From Erpobdella octoculata (lineage: Eukaryota > Annelida > Clitellata > Hirudinida > Erpobdellidae), in NCBI GenBank assembly GCA_963978895.1, contig OZ022244.1, positions 8,439,923-8,503,922 on the forward strand: DNA of 64,000 nucleotides, read 5' to 3'. Of the stretch, positions 19,121 through 30,517 are shown piece after piece (the first letter of the stretch is position 1; the number at the start of each line of letters is the position of its first letter). The translations under genes and the position numbers were made by a program. The notes under the pieces were generated by a model that did no database searches, was not told the DNA's origin, and worked only from the letters and a program-made list of their open reading frames with translations.

Positions 19121-21621
19121 TGCTTGAGTATTGGGAAAGAGTTTTTATTCAGGACTCTAAAGTGGATGTGAGACCAGTTATCGTTACTTCAGCAGTGAAA
19201 TATGAAATGGAATCGCCGGTCACCAGTGGAGAGCTAATAACAGCTATAAAGAAGCTTAAAGATTCAGCTCCTGGAATTGACGGCGTGAAGAAAAGCCATC
19301 TCTGCAAAGTTGCAATTGAGGAGTTGGCGGCACACATGTCACTGTGGCTTTTGACAGGAATGCCTCCCTCGGCATTAAAAATTGGAATTGTAACCTGCAT
19401 TCCAAAGAAGAAAGGAACAGAAAATCCATCCGAGTTCAGACCAATTACAGTCAGCTCGATCATCAGTCGACTATTTCATCGCGTCCTCTGCAGGCGCATG
19501 GAGCAGTACTGGCCCTTGTCACCACGACAAAAAGCATTCCGTTCAGGAGATGGTCTTGCAGACAATATTTGGTTGGTTAAATCGTTGATTCGTAAAAAAC
19601 GAGAGCAGTTACGGAAATTGAATTTGACGTTTGTTGATGTCAGTAAAGCTTTCGACACAGTTTCACAAGGATCAATTATTAGAGCGGCGACTCGTCTCGG
19701 AACACCTCCGTTGCTTCTCAAATATTTGACTGATTTGTATAACGGTTGCTATGTTCACATGAAACTGGGAAAAGAAAATAGTCATAAAATCCCAGTAAAC
19801 AGAGGTGTGAAACAGGGTGATCCCATGTCACCGCTCTTGTTCAATGCAGTGATTGATATGATAATGAATGAAGTTGATCAGTCAATCGGAGTTTCTGGAA
19901 ACGAGGATTCTGTCAAATGTAATTACATAGCTTTTGCTGACGATTTAGTTCTCATGTCGTCAACTGACGTAGGAATGCAAATGCTGGTGGAACAAGTTGA
20001 AAGTGCTCTAGCAAATGTTGGCTTGCACATGAATCCCAGCAAATGCGCGTCGTTAAGAACTGAAGTCACAAGCAAGAAAAAACTATGGATTGTAAACCCC
20101 CACTCATATCTAAAAGTGCAAAATTCCAATATAAGAACTTTGAATATTGAAGAAACGTACAAGTATCTTGGTACTGAAGTTGGACCAAAAAAGATAGTTA
20201 CTTCAATTGCCAGTTTTATTCAAAGTTCTTTACACGCAATATCAAGAGCACCACTGAAACCATTTCAAAGAATGTATATTCTCAGAACGCATGTCTTGCC
20301 AAGTTTGGTCCACCATCTGACATTCGATTTTATAACGATGTCTTCACTAACTGCCGCCGACTTACAAATTAGAGCTGCCGTGAGGCGCTGGCTTAGGTTG
20401 CCAAAGGATACGCCTGTGCCATTCTTCCATGCTCCTCTTAGAAGCGGAGGGCTGGGAATTTTGCAGCTGAGGCAATGGGCCCCTATTCTGAGACGAAAAA
20501 GACTCAATAGCTTATTAACTCAGGCTAAATATGGCAACGATGTGTTTTTGATGAATGTTCTGCAGGAAAGTCTATCTGTGTTATCAGAAATTAGGAAATT
20601 CGGAAGACTTGGGAGTGGAATCGAAGGTGCTCAAAAATCACTACAACTCAAAACAACTGAAAATCTTTATAAATCTGTAGATGGTTATGGTTTGAAGTCT
20701 TTTTCATCAGGAATAGGATTGAGTGACTGGATCGTAGACGGAGTGAACAGAGTGCCATCAGATGTATTCATCAAGTGCATTAAAGTTCGTGCAGCCGTTC
20801 TCTACAACAAGCTTAGGGCGTCGCGGGGACGACCATTGGCCGATACGTCATGCGACGCTGGATGCAGAATACCTGAATCATTAGGACACATGATTCAAAT
20901 CTGTCCCAAGAGTGATGGACCTAGGCGAGAACGTCACGACATCATCGTTCGCAAACTGGAAGAAAAATTCCAATCAAAGGGATTCATCACAAAAGTAGAA
21001 CCGCGAATTAAAACCGAAATGGGTTTGAGAATTCCGGACCTTTGTGCATGGAAGGATGACCAATATTTTGTATGCGACGTTTCTGTTGTTTCTGATCTTG
21101 CAAACCTGAATGAGGAACATGACAGGAAAATCAGAAAGTACGATATCAGGGACGTCCACGCATGGATGAAAGAAAACAACCCAGGTCAGGCTCTCAACTT
21201 AAAGCCTGTCATTACAGCTTTTGTGTGCAATTGGAGGGGGGTGATGTCAGAGAAGTCCTACAAGTTTTGGACTAGCTTTGGTGTCGGGAAAAAATTGTTG
21301 ACTTACTATATACTTTCAGTGTTATTAAATACTTACAATATTTGGAAATTCTTTAAATGTTGTACATGGAGAGTAGGTCGGCGACGCAACAAATTGAAGA
21401 ATGTTGGAAAACGTTGAATTATTTTTTTGCATGAAATTGTATGTTTTATCTAGTGTAGAAATTTCATGGTTCAGATTTATAATCGTCTCGGGGAAATCTC
21501 AGGCCCACGTGGGGACGTGAAATATTTTTGTCAAGTTTATAGGACATTTTATTCTTATGTTTATTTTGTCCTGGCTGTAAATTATTGGATTTTTGAAATC
21601 TGAGAAAATAAATGATTGAAC
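19121..21621 (+). mobile_element. 5'-truncated RLE LINE nested in (TAG)n
   Basis: LINE sequence starts exactly at the end of (TAG)n (coding LLEYWERVFIQDSK) and ends at ATGATTGAACAGTAG, where (AGT)n begins. The 3' UTR is 21418-21621 and has no poly(A) tail. Microsatellite flanks of the same unit on both sides suggest insertion into a pre-existing TAG array. The N-terminal zinc fingers expected for this clade are missing because of the truncation. Confidence 0.85.
19162..21417 (+). CDS. R2/R4-like LINE reverse transcriptase-endonuclease (5'-truncated)
   Basis: A 751-codon frame with no internal stop. It is also open upstream to the microsatellite, so no true start exists. RT motifs: KDSAPGIDG (33-41), FRPITVSSIISRLFHR, FVDVSKAFDT (157-166), VKQGDPMSPLLFN (216-228) and catalytic FADD (258-261). 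After the thumb comes a CX3C...H...C knuckle (C564, C568, H576, C581) with a following RRERHD. Then RIPDLCAWKDDQYFVCDVSV (623-642) is the restriction-like endonuclease core, with the PD and distal D. The C-terminal CNWRGVMSEKSYKFWTSFG resembles R2-type tails. It would be catalytically complete but lacks DNA-binding N-terminal fingers, so it is probably a dead-on-arrival copy. Confidence 0.9.
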   Translation: MDVRPVIVTSAVKYEMESPVTSGELITAIKKLKDSAPGIDGVKKSHLCKVAIEELAAHMSLWLLTGMPPSALKIGIVTCIPKKKGTENPSEFRPITVSSIISRLFHRVLCRRMEQYWPLSPRQKAFRSGDGLADNIWLVKSLIRKKREQLRKLNLTFVDVSKAFDTVSQGSIIRAATRLGTPPLLLKYLTDLYNGCYVHMKLGKENSHKIPVNRGVKQGDPMSPLLFNAVIDMIMNEVDQSIGVSGNEDSVKCNYIAFADDLVLMSSTDVGMQMLVEQVESALANVGLHMNPSKCASLRTEVTSKKKLWIVNPHSYLKVQNSNIRTLNIEETYKYLGTEVGPKKIVTSIASFIQSSLHAISRAPLKPFQRMYILRTHVLPSLVHHLTFDFITMSSLTAADLQIRAAVRRWLRLPKDTPVPFFHAPLRSGGLGILQLRQWAPILRRKRLNSLLTQAKYGNDVFLMNVLQESLSVLSEIRKFGRLGSGIEGAQKSLQLKTTENLYKSVDGYGLKSFSSGIGLSDWIVDGVNRVPSDVFIKCIKVRAAVLYNKLRASRGRPLADTSCDAGCRIPESLGHMIQICPKSDGPRRERHDIIVRKLEEKFQSKGFITKVEPRIKTEMGLRIPDLCAWKDDQYFVCDVSVVSDLANLNEEHDRKIRKYDIRDVHAWMKENNPGQALNLKPVITAFVCNWRGVMSEKSYKFWTSFGVGKKLLTYYILSVLLNTYNIWKFFKCCTWRVGRRRNKLKNVGKR

Positions 21622-22136
<515 letters not shown>

Positions 22137-22426
22137 CAGTATTAGCAGTAGCAGTAGCCATTGGCGGATCCAGGGGGCGGTGGGGAAATCGCCCCCCCCC
22201 CCCACTTTGCGCAATAAAATTATTTTTAAGTTATTTATAAGTAACACTAAAGGAAACAATTTTTAATTTTAATTTTTTAATCAGCCACCTTAAAAATTTT
22301 TTTAAAGTGTCCTTTACAGGGGCGCAACTAGGGGGGCAGGGAGGGGATCAAGTCCCTCCCCAGGCTAAAATCGGACGGCCTTGCAATTTTTCAAAATTCG
22401 ATGAGTTTTTCTTTGGGTTGGGGTGG
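22137..22426. repeat. GGCGGATC-type repeat ends with G/C runs
   Basis: CATTGGCGGATCCAGGGGGC at about 22158 and GGGGCGCAACTAGGGGGGC near 22318 resemble termini of short hAT-like MITEs common in invertebrates. No complete pair of ends or target duplication was resolved. Confidence 0.4.
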
Positions 22427-22520
22427 GTGCTACATTTATTCATAAACTTATTTTTTTTAACATTTGCTTTAACTGGTTAGAGACTGAGTTTCACTATCTT
22501 CAGTTCAAAACTTTTTTACC

Positions 22521-23188
22521 AATGCTTTTATTAACTCGTCGTCTCTGTTTCTCTGTCTGTTTCTCTGTCTGTCTGTTTCTCTGTCTGTTTCAAATCTTGC
22601 AATCAATTTTTGAGTCACTTCCTGATGATAGATTTTTTTCAAATTTTGCATACATGCTCAAAATAGAAGACAATGCAATATTCAATTATTAGTTTTACAA
22701 TAAGTCAATTAATTTAGTTAATTTTCTTGAGGGTTTTATCGAGGGGTTTCTTGAGGGTTTTCTTGAGGGTTTTCTTGAGGGTTTTCTTGAGGGTTTTCTT
22801 GAGGGTTCTCTTGAGGGTTTTCTTGAGGGTTTTCTTGACCACAAAACGCTAACCGACTGGCAGACTATTTTACCAAGTTAACACGAACCACACTCACTGA
22901 CCGTGATTCTCAAGCGTGTACGAAATTTTCATGAAAATAGTTGAGATATTTAAATTCGATGCTTTTTGATGATATTTTTATTATTATTACCAAAGCTTTT
23001 ATTAACTCGTCGTCTCTGTTTCTCTGTCTGTCTGTTTGTTTCTCTGTCTGTTTCAAATCTTGCAATCAATTTTTGAGTCACTTCCTGATGATAGATTTTT
23101 TTCAAATTTTGCATACATGCTCAAAATAGAAGACAATGCAATATTCAATTATTAGTTTTACAATAAATCAATTAATTTAGTTAATTTT
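22521..23188. repeat. Direct duplication of about 200 bp around a spacer
   Basis: 22521-22725 and 22991-23188 share CTTTTATTAACTCGTCGTCT, a TCTGTCTGTTT microsatellite, CAAATCTTGCAATCAATTTT and GATGATAGATTTTTTTC. The spacer contains the 12-bp minisatellite at 22724-22838. A related start (GTGCTACATTTATTC) occurs at both 22428 and 29766, so this belongs to a dispersed family. Confidence 0.8.
22724..22838. repeat. 12-bp minisatellite GAGGGTTTTCTT
   Basis: About nine units of GAGGGTTTTCTT, with single-base variants in the first and seventh units. Confidence 0.92.
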
Positions 23189-23459
23189 AATTAATTTCGA
23201 TATTTCGATATAATTAAGATATTTCGACTTTAATATAAAATAAAAGAGTAATATAAAAAAAATTGATTGCAAAATTTGTGTTTTAATTACATATAAGAGC
23301 ATTGGTTTTAAAAATTCGTTTTTAATTTACTTGTTTTCTTTTATTAATTAATTATTGAATATACAAAAACAAAACTGAAGATAGTCAAAAAAAAAAAATT
23401 CCCCTGCGGCGAGCTTTCCTTATTTCAAACTTCAGCAACCCTTCCATCAGCCCCGCAAC
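23189..23459. other. AT-rich spacer, nothing recognised
   Basis: AT-rich sequence with TTAATTAATTATTGAA near 23345, also found near 29870, so probably part of the same dispersed repeat as 22427-23188. Confidence 0.45.
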
Positions 23460-24283
23460 TACGGGGGGGCGAGGGGGGGGGGGGAAAACCCCCCTATAAG
23501 ATATTTCACCCCCTGGAAAATTTTAAGATACGTAGTTTTTTGAAATTTATAAACCTGTTAACCGTTACAAAAGTAAATAGCTGGATAAAACAACATATTT
23601 CGCCCCCCCCAATTCTAAGATATGTACTTACTTTTTTGAACTTTATAAACCTGTTAACCGTTATACAAGCTCATAACTGGATAAGGCAGTGGATTTCGCC
23701 CCTCCTGAAAAATTCTAAGACATGTAATGTTTTGAACTTTATAAGCCTGTAAACCGTTATAAAAGTTCATAACTGGATAAGACAGCGGATTTCGCCTCCC
23801 CCCAAATTCAAGATATGTACCCATTTTTTTGAACCTGTATACAAGTTCATAGCTCGATAATAAGGCAGCGGATTTCGCCCCCCCCCTGAAAAATTCTAAG
23901 ACATGTACTTTTTTGAATTTTATAAACCTGTTATGTAGCTGGATAAAACAGCGTATTTTGCCCCCCCCCCACCATTCTAAGATATGTACCTACTTTTTCG
24001 AACTTTATAAACCTGTAAACTGTTGTAAAAGTTCATAACTGGATAAGGCAGTGAATTTCGCCCCCCCCCCCCAAATTCTATGATATGTACCTACTTTTTC
24101 AAACCTGTTAACCATTATACAAGTTCATAACTGGATAAGGCAGCAGATTTCGCCCCCCCCCCATTTCTAAGATACGTACCTATTTTTTCGAACCTGTATA
24201 CAAGTTCATAGCTCGATAAGGCAGCGGATTTCGCCCCCCCCCCTGAAAAATTCTAAGACATTTACTTTTTTGAACTTTATAAA
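23460..24283. repeat. C-run minisatellite, about 95-110 bp unit, about eight copies
   Basis: Each unit contains GATTTCGCCCCCCC, a TTCTAAGA(C/T)ATGTAC block, TTTTTTGAACTTTATAAACC and GTTCATAACTGGATAAG(G/A)CAG. Copies differ in C-run length (about 7-12) and in small deletions. The hAT derivative at 24284 interrupts the last unit. Confidence 0.88.
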
Positions 24284-25809
24284 CAGTGTTGGGGACTATT
24301 ACTCTAAAAAGTAATATATTACTATTACAGTTACTTGGCTTACAAATGTAATATATTACTATTACAAGTTACTTTTTAAAATTTGTAATATATTACTATT
24401 ACAAGTTACTGACAAAATGTAATACTATTACACAGCTATTACTTTACTTCATGACACTAAATGCTCGAAGCCTTATTGAACAGTTTGCACAGGTTCAGAA
24501 ATTTTAGATTCAAGTCTGAAAACAAATATAAAATACAAATAAAAAACTACAACACAAAAGCAAATCTCATTTTAGTGCAAAAGTCTAAAAATAGCTATTA
24601 AAAACACAATGTTAATTATATTTCATTATTAGCAGGAAGTAGGAGTTGCATCTCAAAGTTTTCATTAGACAGATGATTTGCTGCGTCTATGTGTAAGAAT
24701 CTGGTTTGTCAACACTGGTCACAAAAGCAACTACAAGGAAAGATGCCAATTTAAAATTTTCACGTGGTTTTAGCAGCTGCTTTTTCAGGCCTACAAATGC
24801 TTGCAACAAAATGTTCATGTAAAATGTCGAGTGCTTGATCTACAGTTTGCATCACTTTACTATATTCCATGATAAATGAAACGTCTATTAGTCGAAATAG
24901 CGCTACGAATAACGTGTTGCAAAGATTGTTAAGAGTTGTCTCGGAAGACTTACAAACAATATCACAAATCTTATCTACTGCGTGTTAGTACGAGCTCCAT
25001 CTTGTATTATTTGGAACGATAAGAGCAAATTGTATAGTTTGATGTACTACTTCTACTTGCTTTATTCCAAAACCCGGTACATTTCCCCAAAGTACTTGTA
25101 CTTAATTTTTTATACAGCTCATTTTCAAAAGCTACTTTTGCACCCTTAACAGCAACTAGTGTCATTGTATGTACACCGCATCTCTTGTGTGGTGGAAGCA
25201 TACATGCTTGGTTAAATAAAGTATCTTCTTCCAAAATTAGACTTACTTCAATGAAAGCAACATCACTATCTTCCTGGGCTAGCTAATTTTTAATTGTATG
25301 ACAATTTAATGTAAGATTTCCCTCACTGAATTTGTTAAAGGCTTTTACAAAGTTTGACCCGTTGTCAGTTAATGTCATAAGGTTTTCACGTTTTGCAAAC
25401 TTTACATGTAGTGTACACCATCTAGCGCTTAGGCTAACACATCGTAGGCATGAGTTCCAATTAGGCGACAACAAGCAAGCGCCGCAGATTTTCTGGCTAG
25501 CGATGTTGGGTCAATCCAGTGGCACTCCAATGTAGCTGCGATTGCGATAAAGGAAGACAAAGACAGCTTAGCTAAGCGGGTTTCTAGCTTGCATAGATAT
25601 CTTACATACAATTAAACTCGACAACAAAATGTCAATTTTTTTAATATGTAACGAAAAAAATAACGTAAATTTTGTTACAATTACTCAAAAAAAGTAATAT
25701 ATTACTATTACATATTACTTTAAAATGAAAGTAATCGTTACTATTACAAGTTACGGAAAAAAGTAATACTATTACAGTAACGCAAGTAACGCGTTACTCC
25801 CCAACACTG
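24284..25809 (-). mobile_element. hAT non-autonomous derivative, copy 1
   Basis: Ends are CAGTGTTGGGGACTATTACT and the inverted AGTAACGCGTTACTCCCCAACACTG-type terminus, with subterminal GTAATATATTAC repeats. The element is about 99% identical to the inverted copy at 30518-32034. Its flanking octamers TTTATAAA (24276-24283) and GTATTTTG (25810-25817) do not match, unlike copy 2, so the site has been rearranged or one flank lost. Confidence 0.88.
25007..25611 (-). pseudogene. Partial hAT transposase in copy 1
   Basis: Minus-strand frames read CHWIDPTSLARKSAALACCR and GTHAYDVLA, then LMTLTDNGSNFVKAFNKFSE (hAT catalytic core, first Asp in TDN), then LPPHKRCGVHTMTLVAV (hAT HxRCxxHxLxL motif). Stop codons and frameshifts separate the blocks, and the C-terminal dimerisation domain is absent. 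It cannot encode a working transposase. Confidence 0.85.
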
Positions 25810-26736
25810 GTATTTTGTATCCAATGCGGTTAACTTATTAACGCATCACTGCAAACATCTCAGCAAAACTTTGGGATGCAACTTTTTCTCACGGCCCACT
25901 TATATTTGAAAGAAATCTAAAACGTTATAAAGCCTTTCTTTAATTTTTCCTCCAAAAAACTGGTGACCGGGGGGCTTTTTCAAAATATTTTCAAAGCCAC
26001 TTTTTTATTTTTTCTGTATACAAACTGATAGCTGATGACCGGGAGAGGGGGCTATCCCGAAGTAGTTTATCCATACATGTTAAACCACTTCAGGGGGCCC
26101 ACTAGTTGGCCTATCCAACCTCAAAAACCTAAAATATCAGAATAGAAGCTTGAAGTGTACCTATATAAAATTACAGATTGTTTAAATTAAAAAAACAGAA
26201 AATTAATTCTGTAATGCAAAGATTTACGATAAATATTGATTATTTTTATTTATTGCACTTTTTATCATTTTATTTTTATAAACTATTCCAGCAAATCCAA
26301 AATGAAGTCATAAAAATAATAAACAATATGGGTGTTGCTGATGCACTTTGGTTTTACATATAATATTTATATTGTCTTTTCAACTCCCGATATAATTTTA
26401 GTGGTTTTGTGGCCATTTTCATGTCGCTCCTCTTTAGAGATAGCTCGCCCCCCCCAGAGCATGACGTCTAGTTGCGGGGCTGCCCTCCATGCCAACAGAG
26501 ACGTAAATTCAGCATTTTCCGGGGGGGGGGAGCAAAATTTTTCCTCCATTTTAAAGCTTACTGACATGATTACCGGTGTTGCCCGGGTTTTTTTGCTTAG
26601 TTTTTTTTTATTTTTGCTAATGAAACGTCAAATAAATAACAGATTTTTTTAATTTTTCAAAAAAATTTTATCAATGAAGTCTCCCTGCATGTCAAATGTT
26701 GTTCAAATTGCTCCTGCGGCTTGGATGTGATAAGCG
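25810..26736. repeat. Mixed old repeats; degenerate Helitron-like 3' end at 26572-26592
   Basis: The stretch has G-run repeats related to 6900-7000 (ACGTAAATTCAGCATTTTCC beside a G run). TTACCGGTGTTGCCCGGG near 26573 resembles the Helitron-like hairpin end, but the CTAG is lost. No gene is visible. Confidence 0.45.
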
Positions 26737-27914
26737 CAGTGTTGGGTAAAATCATTTTTGAAATGATTTGAAATCAAAATCAAAATCTTCAAGAAAAATA
26801 TGATTTCAAATCAAAATCAAAATCATTAATTACAAAATGATTTCAAATCAAAATCACTTTTAAAAATGATTTCAAATCATCAAATCAAAATCATTTTTTT
26901 TGTAAATTATTATTACACGGTATGGTTTAATTTAACATAATTTTGTCTATTAAATTATGTTTTAACACAATTTGATCTAAAATCACTTAAACAATGAAAT
27001 GTGACTAAAGTTTATTCATCTTCAAAAGCAACAATTTCTCAAATATTGAATCAGTCAAACTATTTCTTCTGTGAGTTTCAATTAAACGGCGGAACTGAAC
27101 AGTCTTTCGACAGGAGCTGACGAAGGCAGTGTTGTATTATATCGTATGAACACTTTTTTAATCAATTCATATGAACTAAAAATGGCAAAAGTGCTGTCAA
27201 CATCCGATAAATAGTTCATAATTTTTATCTTAATGTTGTAGACATTGTTAGAGGTACCGATGGTCTGTGAAGAACCCTGGTCATCATAGTAGCCGTAGTC
27301 ATTATCAATTCGTTCCAAGCTTTGACTTTTGAGTCCATCAGCAGTAGCTGACATAGATATGACGCTCATCCTTTAAATATTAAAATTCAACTGCATTTGA
27401 GTTTTCGGCATATTAAGACAGCAACGTATTTGATTTAATAATTGTTCGGTAGGAAAGTACGGTTTTACCGTGTCTTTTATAGATAGTATAATTATAGCAC
27501 GTTACCTTCAAATGACGAAGACAATTTTGATCCTGAAATTGACTTAGCTACCACTCTGTCACCTTTCCCGCTAGTTATTTTAAAAAAAATTACCATCAAG
27601 TAACGAAGGCAAATTACACATTCTTACGCAATTAAAATCGCAATCTATACTATGTGCCATGTTGTTAAAAACTATTTGTATAAGTTACCGCTCAAAACGA
27701 TTTTTGGCTTGGCATAGAAATAGCAGCATAGAAAAAATATGTTATGATTTTGATTTTCGAATATTAAAATAAAATCGAAAATCGTCAAAAAATGATTTCA
27801 AATCAAAATCATAATTAAACTTTTCAAAATGATTTCAAATCAAAATCAAAAATCAATATTTTGATTTGAAATCGTGATTTGAAATCATTTGATTTCAAAT
27901 CCTACCCAACACTG
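26737..27914 (-). mobile_element. hAT derivative, second family, perfect 8-bp target duplication
   Basis: Begins CAGTGTTGGGTA and ends TACCCAACACTG, with GATTTGAAATCAAAATC subterminal repeats on both sides. The octamer GATAAGCG flanks it (26729-26736 and 27915-27922). It interrupts an older repeat whose related copy at 6500-6790 lacks the insertion (TCGCTTATCACATCC). Confidence 0.92.
27082..27369 (-). pseudogene. hAT transposase C-terminal remnant
   Basis: The last residues of a 95-codon frame are FIRYNTTLPSSAPVERLFSS, the hAT dimerisation-domain signature. The rest of the transposase is deleted, so the element depends on another copy. The frame's start is arbitrary. Confidence 0.85.
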
Positions 27915-27922
27915 GATAAGCG

Positions 27923-28440
27923 AATGCTTTCTCACACACACGTTACCTTTAATATCTCTATAAATACTGCTAATCCTAGTAGAGAGGGGTAGGAAAATGC
28001 ATCCCCCCACCAGAGTATCAATTGAAATTATTTGGGTATAATACCTGGTTTTTTGGAAAATGGTTGTAGCTTTTTTGGGAAGAGAAAGTGGAAGTCTTTG
28101 AAGAAAATTGGAAAAATACTTACGACTACCCCTCACCGGTCATCAGTTTTTTTGAAAAGAACTTGCAAATTTTCTGAAAAGCATCTCCTCACCAGGAATT
28201 TCTGGATGCACCACTGGGTGTAAGGGGATGAATGATGTAATCATATTGCAGGGGCAAATACATGATTAGTAACAACAAGTAAAGATAAAAAAATAATTTT
28301 TTTTTAAATGCTTTTGAGTTGAGTCGTTTATATATCGATAATTCAGGCGCTTGCTCTCCGTTCTCGCTCACGCTTGCTCTCCCATTCCCGTTCTCGCTCG
28401 CGATCATTTTCTCTTTTTAATTCTTTCCTAACTTTTTTTA
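27923..28440. repeat. Old dispersed repeat, then Helitron-like repeat fragment
   Basis: 27923-28230 is the inverted relative of 6500-6790. 28345-28410 (GCTCTCCGTTCTCGCTCACG and similar) matches the GC-rich internal repeat of the Helitron-like family at 18163-18721 but has no termini. Confidence 0.6.
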
Positions 28441-28674
28441 GCCCATAAAACGTAAAATAGATTTGCTAAAACTGGCTAAAACCTGCTTGAAGCCTTCAAA
28501 CGTTGTTACGTAAACTAAATTTAAATTTTATTACGTAATTACCGATTTGAATTTTATTACGCACCCCCGACGCGTTTCATACGGTTGCTGCTATTGCCCC
28601 GGCGGTTAGCCATGGAAATAATCGGTAAAATTACTACTGAGCCGGCAGTCGCGCCGTAAGTCTACCTAAAATTA

Positions 28675-28740
28675 AACCCTAACCCTAACCCTAACCCTAA
28701 CCCTAACCCTAACCCTAACCCTAACCCTAACCCTAACCCT
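28675..28740. repeat. Interstitial telomeric repeat (AACCCT)n, 11 units
   Basis: Eleven essentially perfect AACCCT units (TTAGGG on the minus strand). TTAGGG is the ancestral metazoan telomere repeat, kept in annelids and molluscs and replaced by TTAGG in most insects. Confidence 0.97.
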
Positions 28741-28880
28741 TTAGAAAATATGTACATCTTTATCAATTGATCGAAGAATCAATTGTTTTGGCAAAACCGC
28801 TGGCTCAGTAACAATTCCACCGCTTATTGCCCCAGCAAACGGCGCCTACTGCCTTGGTAATAGTTATAACGGTTTCATAC

Positions 28881-29222
28881 ATGAAAAAAACTCGTCACCT
28901 TAGCAACCGAAACTATTTAACTATTAAAAAAACAAAATTCAGTAAATAACGTATTCGGTTGAATTTTAGTTGTGAATATGTATTTATATTAAATTGTTAA
29001 TAAATAAAATATAAAACTTTATACATTTTTCGTTAACATTTAATTCATATAATGAAAAAAACTCGTCACTTTAGCAACCGAAACTATTCGGCTTAATAAA
29101 TAACCAAGATTCAGTAAATAACGTATTCGGTTAAATTTTAGTTGTAATTATTAATAATAAATAAAATAACAAAAAAATCTAAATTTTTCGTTAACATTTA
29201 TTTTAATATAAGTCCGCGGTCT
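28881..29222. repeat. 171-bp direct tandem duplication
   Basis: ATGAAAAAAACTCGTCAC starts both copies (28881 and 29052). Both continue with TTAGCAACCGAAACTATT and CAGTAAATAACGTATTCGGT. They are moderately diverged. Confidence 0.85.
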
Positions 29223-29299
29223 GCATTTTACCCACCCCGACGCATTTCAATATAGGCATTTGAATACACTTGCCACGCCTACTTATCCTATATTTGATC

Positions 29300-29760
29300 A
29301 TCGCAGACAAGCAAACTAATGAATACACTTGACCTAGATTTGATCACCACAGACAAACTAACCAACAAACAACAAACAGAGAGACGAGTGAAGTTAAATA
29401 AAAGCATTTAAAAGAGGATATCCAAAATGGGGTTGGTAAAGTTTTGTTTTATTTTTGTGTAATAAATAATAATAATAATTTTGATGTAGACAGCCGTGAG
29501 AAAATCAAAATTGTATCAATATACCACTAATAGGGAACAATTTCACAAGTTCGCTGATTGTATTTTGGCACAAAAAAACAGTTAAACTATGGACCAACGC
29601 TGATACACTGTTTATTACCCTGCAATATTGGTGAATGGAGCTCAGATATAAAATTGTCTACTCACGCAAAAAGGAATCCAATACGCATTGAATCATCACG
29701 AGGTTAAGTAAAGTAAAAATTAACAAATTATATAGTACACTCTAGGTTAAAAAATTTAAA
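29300..29760. repeat. Dispersed repeat (inverted relative of 5140-5560 plus 6278-6340)
   Basis: Reads through AATTTCACAAGTTCGCTGATTG near 29545, where the 5140-6340 copy carries its 709-bp MITE. This gives an uninterrupted reference copy. No coding content. Confidence 0.75.
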
Positions 29761-29979
29761 TTGGGGAGTGCTACATTTATTCATAAACTTATTTTTTTAA
29801 CAATTGCTTTAACCGCTTTGAGACTGAGTTTGACTATCTTCAGTTAGCAGTCTATCTTTTATTTCATTAATTAATTATTGAAGATACCATAAAAAAGACT
29901 GCAGACTAAAGAGAGTCAAAAAAATTTTGAGGTACACCTCGACGCCCATCTAGCCATGAAAACCCAAATATAACGCATC

Positions 29980-30360
29980 TGCCAGTCATTATTTCATCAG
30001 TTTCGACAACTGCGATCCGTCCATCGTTCTCTTTCTGCCAAGGCATGTTCAGCCTTTGTACACGTATTTATCACTAGGAGGCTTGTTTACTGTAACGGCC
30101 TGTTGGTTACAGTCGGAGTAGCGACCGGTCTTGCCCTCAGAAGATGCAAATTTGACAAAAATCTCGGCTGACATTCGAGACCGCCTTCACTGAGTGCTCG
30201 TTCATTTAAGGAATAAATTTAAGTTGGGCTTCCTTGCTTACAGATGTCGGCGTGGCAGCGCTCCTGTATACCTCAAAGAAATGCTACAACTGAATTCTGA
30301 TGTTCCTGCTCTCCGCCTCTCCTCCGTCTTTGAGGCAGATTAATCATTTCTCGAACAAGC
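29980..30360 (+). pseudogene. CR1/L2-group LINE C-terminal relic
   Basis: Frames carry LRSVHRSLSAKACSAFVHVF, then a RDRLH block and FLAYRCRRGSAPVYLKEMLQ, the standard C-terminal region of CR1/L2 LINE ORF2. Several stops and shifts are present. No tail repeat follows. Confidence 0.75.
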
Positions 30361-30517
30361 TCTAAAAAATTTGGACCAAGAGCTTTTTTAAAAGCAATTA
30401 ATGCAACGATTCTTGTTAAGAATAAAACTAACTTTGCTTAAACACGTTTTGTAAAAGGCGATAAGCTTGGTATTATCGGTATTATCGGTCACAAATTATA
30501 TTAGTGTAGGTTATTTC

